Shown: positions 63,564 through 64,000 of the stretch, one piece after another
Position numbering within the stretch: the stretch's first letter is position 1
How the letters are laid out: every line of letters starts with the position of its first letter
DNA from: Ruminiclostridium cellobioparum DSM 1351 = ATCC 15832
GTDB lineage: Bacteria; Bacillota; Clostridia; Acetivibrionales; DSM-1351
NCBI RefSeq assembly: GCF_000621505.1
Contig: NZ_JHYD01000024.1
Coordinates: 95,469 to 159,468 of the forward strand
Direction of reading: 5' to 3'
Length of the DNA stretch: 64,000 nucleotides
Position numbers and translations under genes: made by a program
Notes under the pieces: model-generated
Seen by the model: the letters and a program-made list of their open reading frames with translations, nothing else
Databases searched by the model: none
Told to the model about the DNA's origin: nothing

Positions 63564-64000
63564 ATGTACACCAGAGCACCTGATAAATCGGCAGCGGCAC
63601 AGAACAAAAACCTTCAGAACTCATCATCCAAACAAAAATCCTTAGTCAAGCAGCCCAACTACATGGAAATAATTCAACGTCTCAAAAGACTGCCCAATTC
63701 ATTGACACAGCAGGATATAAATATCCTCCAGAAAACCATTGGAAACCAGGCAGTTATTAAGCTGCTTACCGATATAAAAAAGATACCTCCAAAAAACAGC
63801 CAACCCGGTCAAGACAAAGAAACTACTCCCGGCACACAGGACAAGCAGCCGGATTCTAAAATGCAGCAATCGGAAAAACGGCAATCCGGATTGCAGCAGC
63901 AGGATACCGGCAGCAAGACCGTGGAAAAAACCGGAGAACAAAGTGACTCAGGTGACCTGAACAGTAAGTCGTCAGAGGCATCCGGGCCGGCTGAACAAAA
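63564..64000 (+). CDS. N-terminal part of a protein with DUF4157-type TIGNQAV leader (cut by window edge)
   Basis: ATG at 63564 with TAGGAG upstream; the frame is open to the window end (145 residues visible). Sequence: MYTRAPDKSAAAQNKN..., then QDINILQKTIGNQAVIKLL (about residues 49-67), then a long Gln/Lys/Ser/Pro-rich, low-complexity tail. The motif LQxTIGNQAVxxLL after a disordered N terminus is typical of DUF4157-type proteins and of cargo-like proteins linked to extracellular contractile injection systems. No signal peptide. Separated from clpC by a terminator, so it is its own transcript. The effector or metalloprotease part would lie beyond the window. Confidence 0.6.
   Translation, partial: MYTRAPDKSAAAQNKNLQNSSSKQKSLVKQPNYMEIIQRLKRLPNSLTQQDINILQKTIGNQAVIKLLTDIKKIPPKNSQPGQDKETTPGTQDKQPDSKMQQSEKRQSGLQQQDTGSKTVEKTGEQSDSGDLNSKSSEASGPAEQ

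Overview
This is 64 kb of a low-to-moderate GC, endospore-forming clostridial chromosome. Spore genes (a small acid-soluble spore protein and a CwlD-like amidase), Rex, the ctsR-mcsA-mcsB-clpC operon, AGGAGG-type ribosome binding sites with frequent TTG/GTG starts, and intracellular glucan phosphorylases with YesMN/Lpl-type sugar import point to a polysaccharide-degrading anaerobe of the Ruminiclostridium/Acetivibrio kind. The genus is inference, not shown by any marker here.

Layout. 0-8.2 kb: end of an MFS transporter, a CdaR/PucR-type regulator, then ftsE-ftsX with a coiled-coil M23 peptidase and an S41 protease (cell-wall and division functions), a short SASP, a methyltransferase, a cold-shock protein and Hsp33. 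8.4-9.2 kb: five tRNA genes (Val, Asp, Phe, Gly, Cys) with three tandem ~100-bp repeats of unknown function between tRNA-Phe and tRNA-Gly. 9.2-17.6 kb: an AT-rich genomic island inserted in tRNA-Cys. It is bounded by 82-bp direct repeats, carries a wrecked tyrosine integrase, and is loaded with defence-type genes: an ABC-three-component operon (XRE, SMEK, middle component, DUF2326 ATPase), a PLD-family protein, an AIPR-like protein, and an XRE/membrane-protein pair.

17.8-24.4 kb: GH127-type glycosidase with an AraC regulator, then an FMN-riboswitch-controlled ribD-ribE-ribBA-ribH operon. 24.7-30.1 kb: a small peptide gene, a secreted GH18-like/leucine-rich-repeat protein, two unrecognised proteins, a 650-bp gene-free block made of two giant inverted repeats, and a CwlD-like amidase. 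30.4-40.6 kb: ABC-F ATPase, a glycosyltransferase-CsaB fusion, Rex, TyrA/AroF (minus strand), and an EF-G-like GTPase lacking the catalytic histidine. 40.9-58.1 kb: a beta-glucan utilisation locus consisting of a LacI regulator with two identical operators, GH30, a putative mutarotase-like protein, two large phosphorylase-type proteins (GH94 laminaribiose-phosphorylase-like and GH161/GH94-like), a YesN/YesM two-component system, and an LplB/YtcP/lipoprotein sugar importer. Imported oligosaccharides would be cleaved by GH30 and phosphorolysed in the cytoplasm. 58.4-64 kb: a small unknown protein, the CtsR heat-shock operon, and the start of a protein carrying the TIGNQAV motif typical of DUF4157/injection-system-associated proteins.

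The observations most worth following are: the tRNA-Cys defence island; a family of long hairpin elements with a compensatory base-pair change between copies; the tandem repeats in the tRNA cluster; and a 10-nt perfect complement to the mcsA ribosome binding site inside the ctsR-mcsA spacer, which could make this heat-shock operon translationally regulated.
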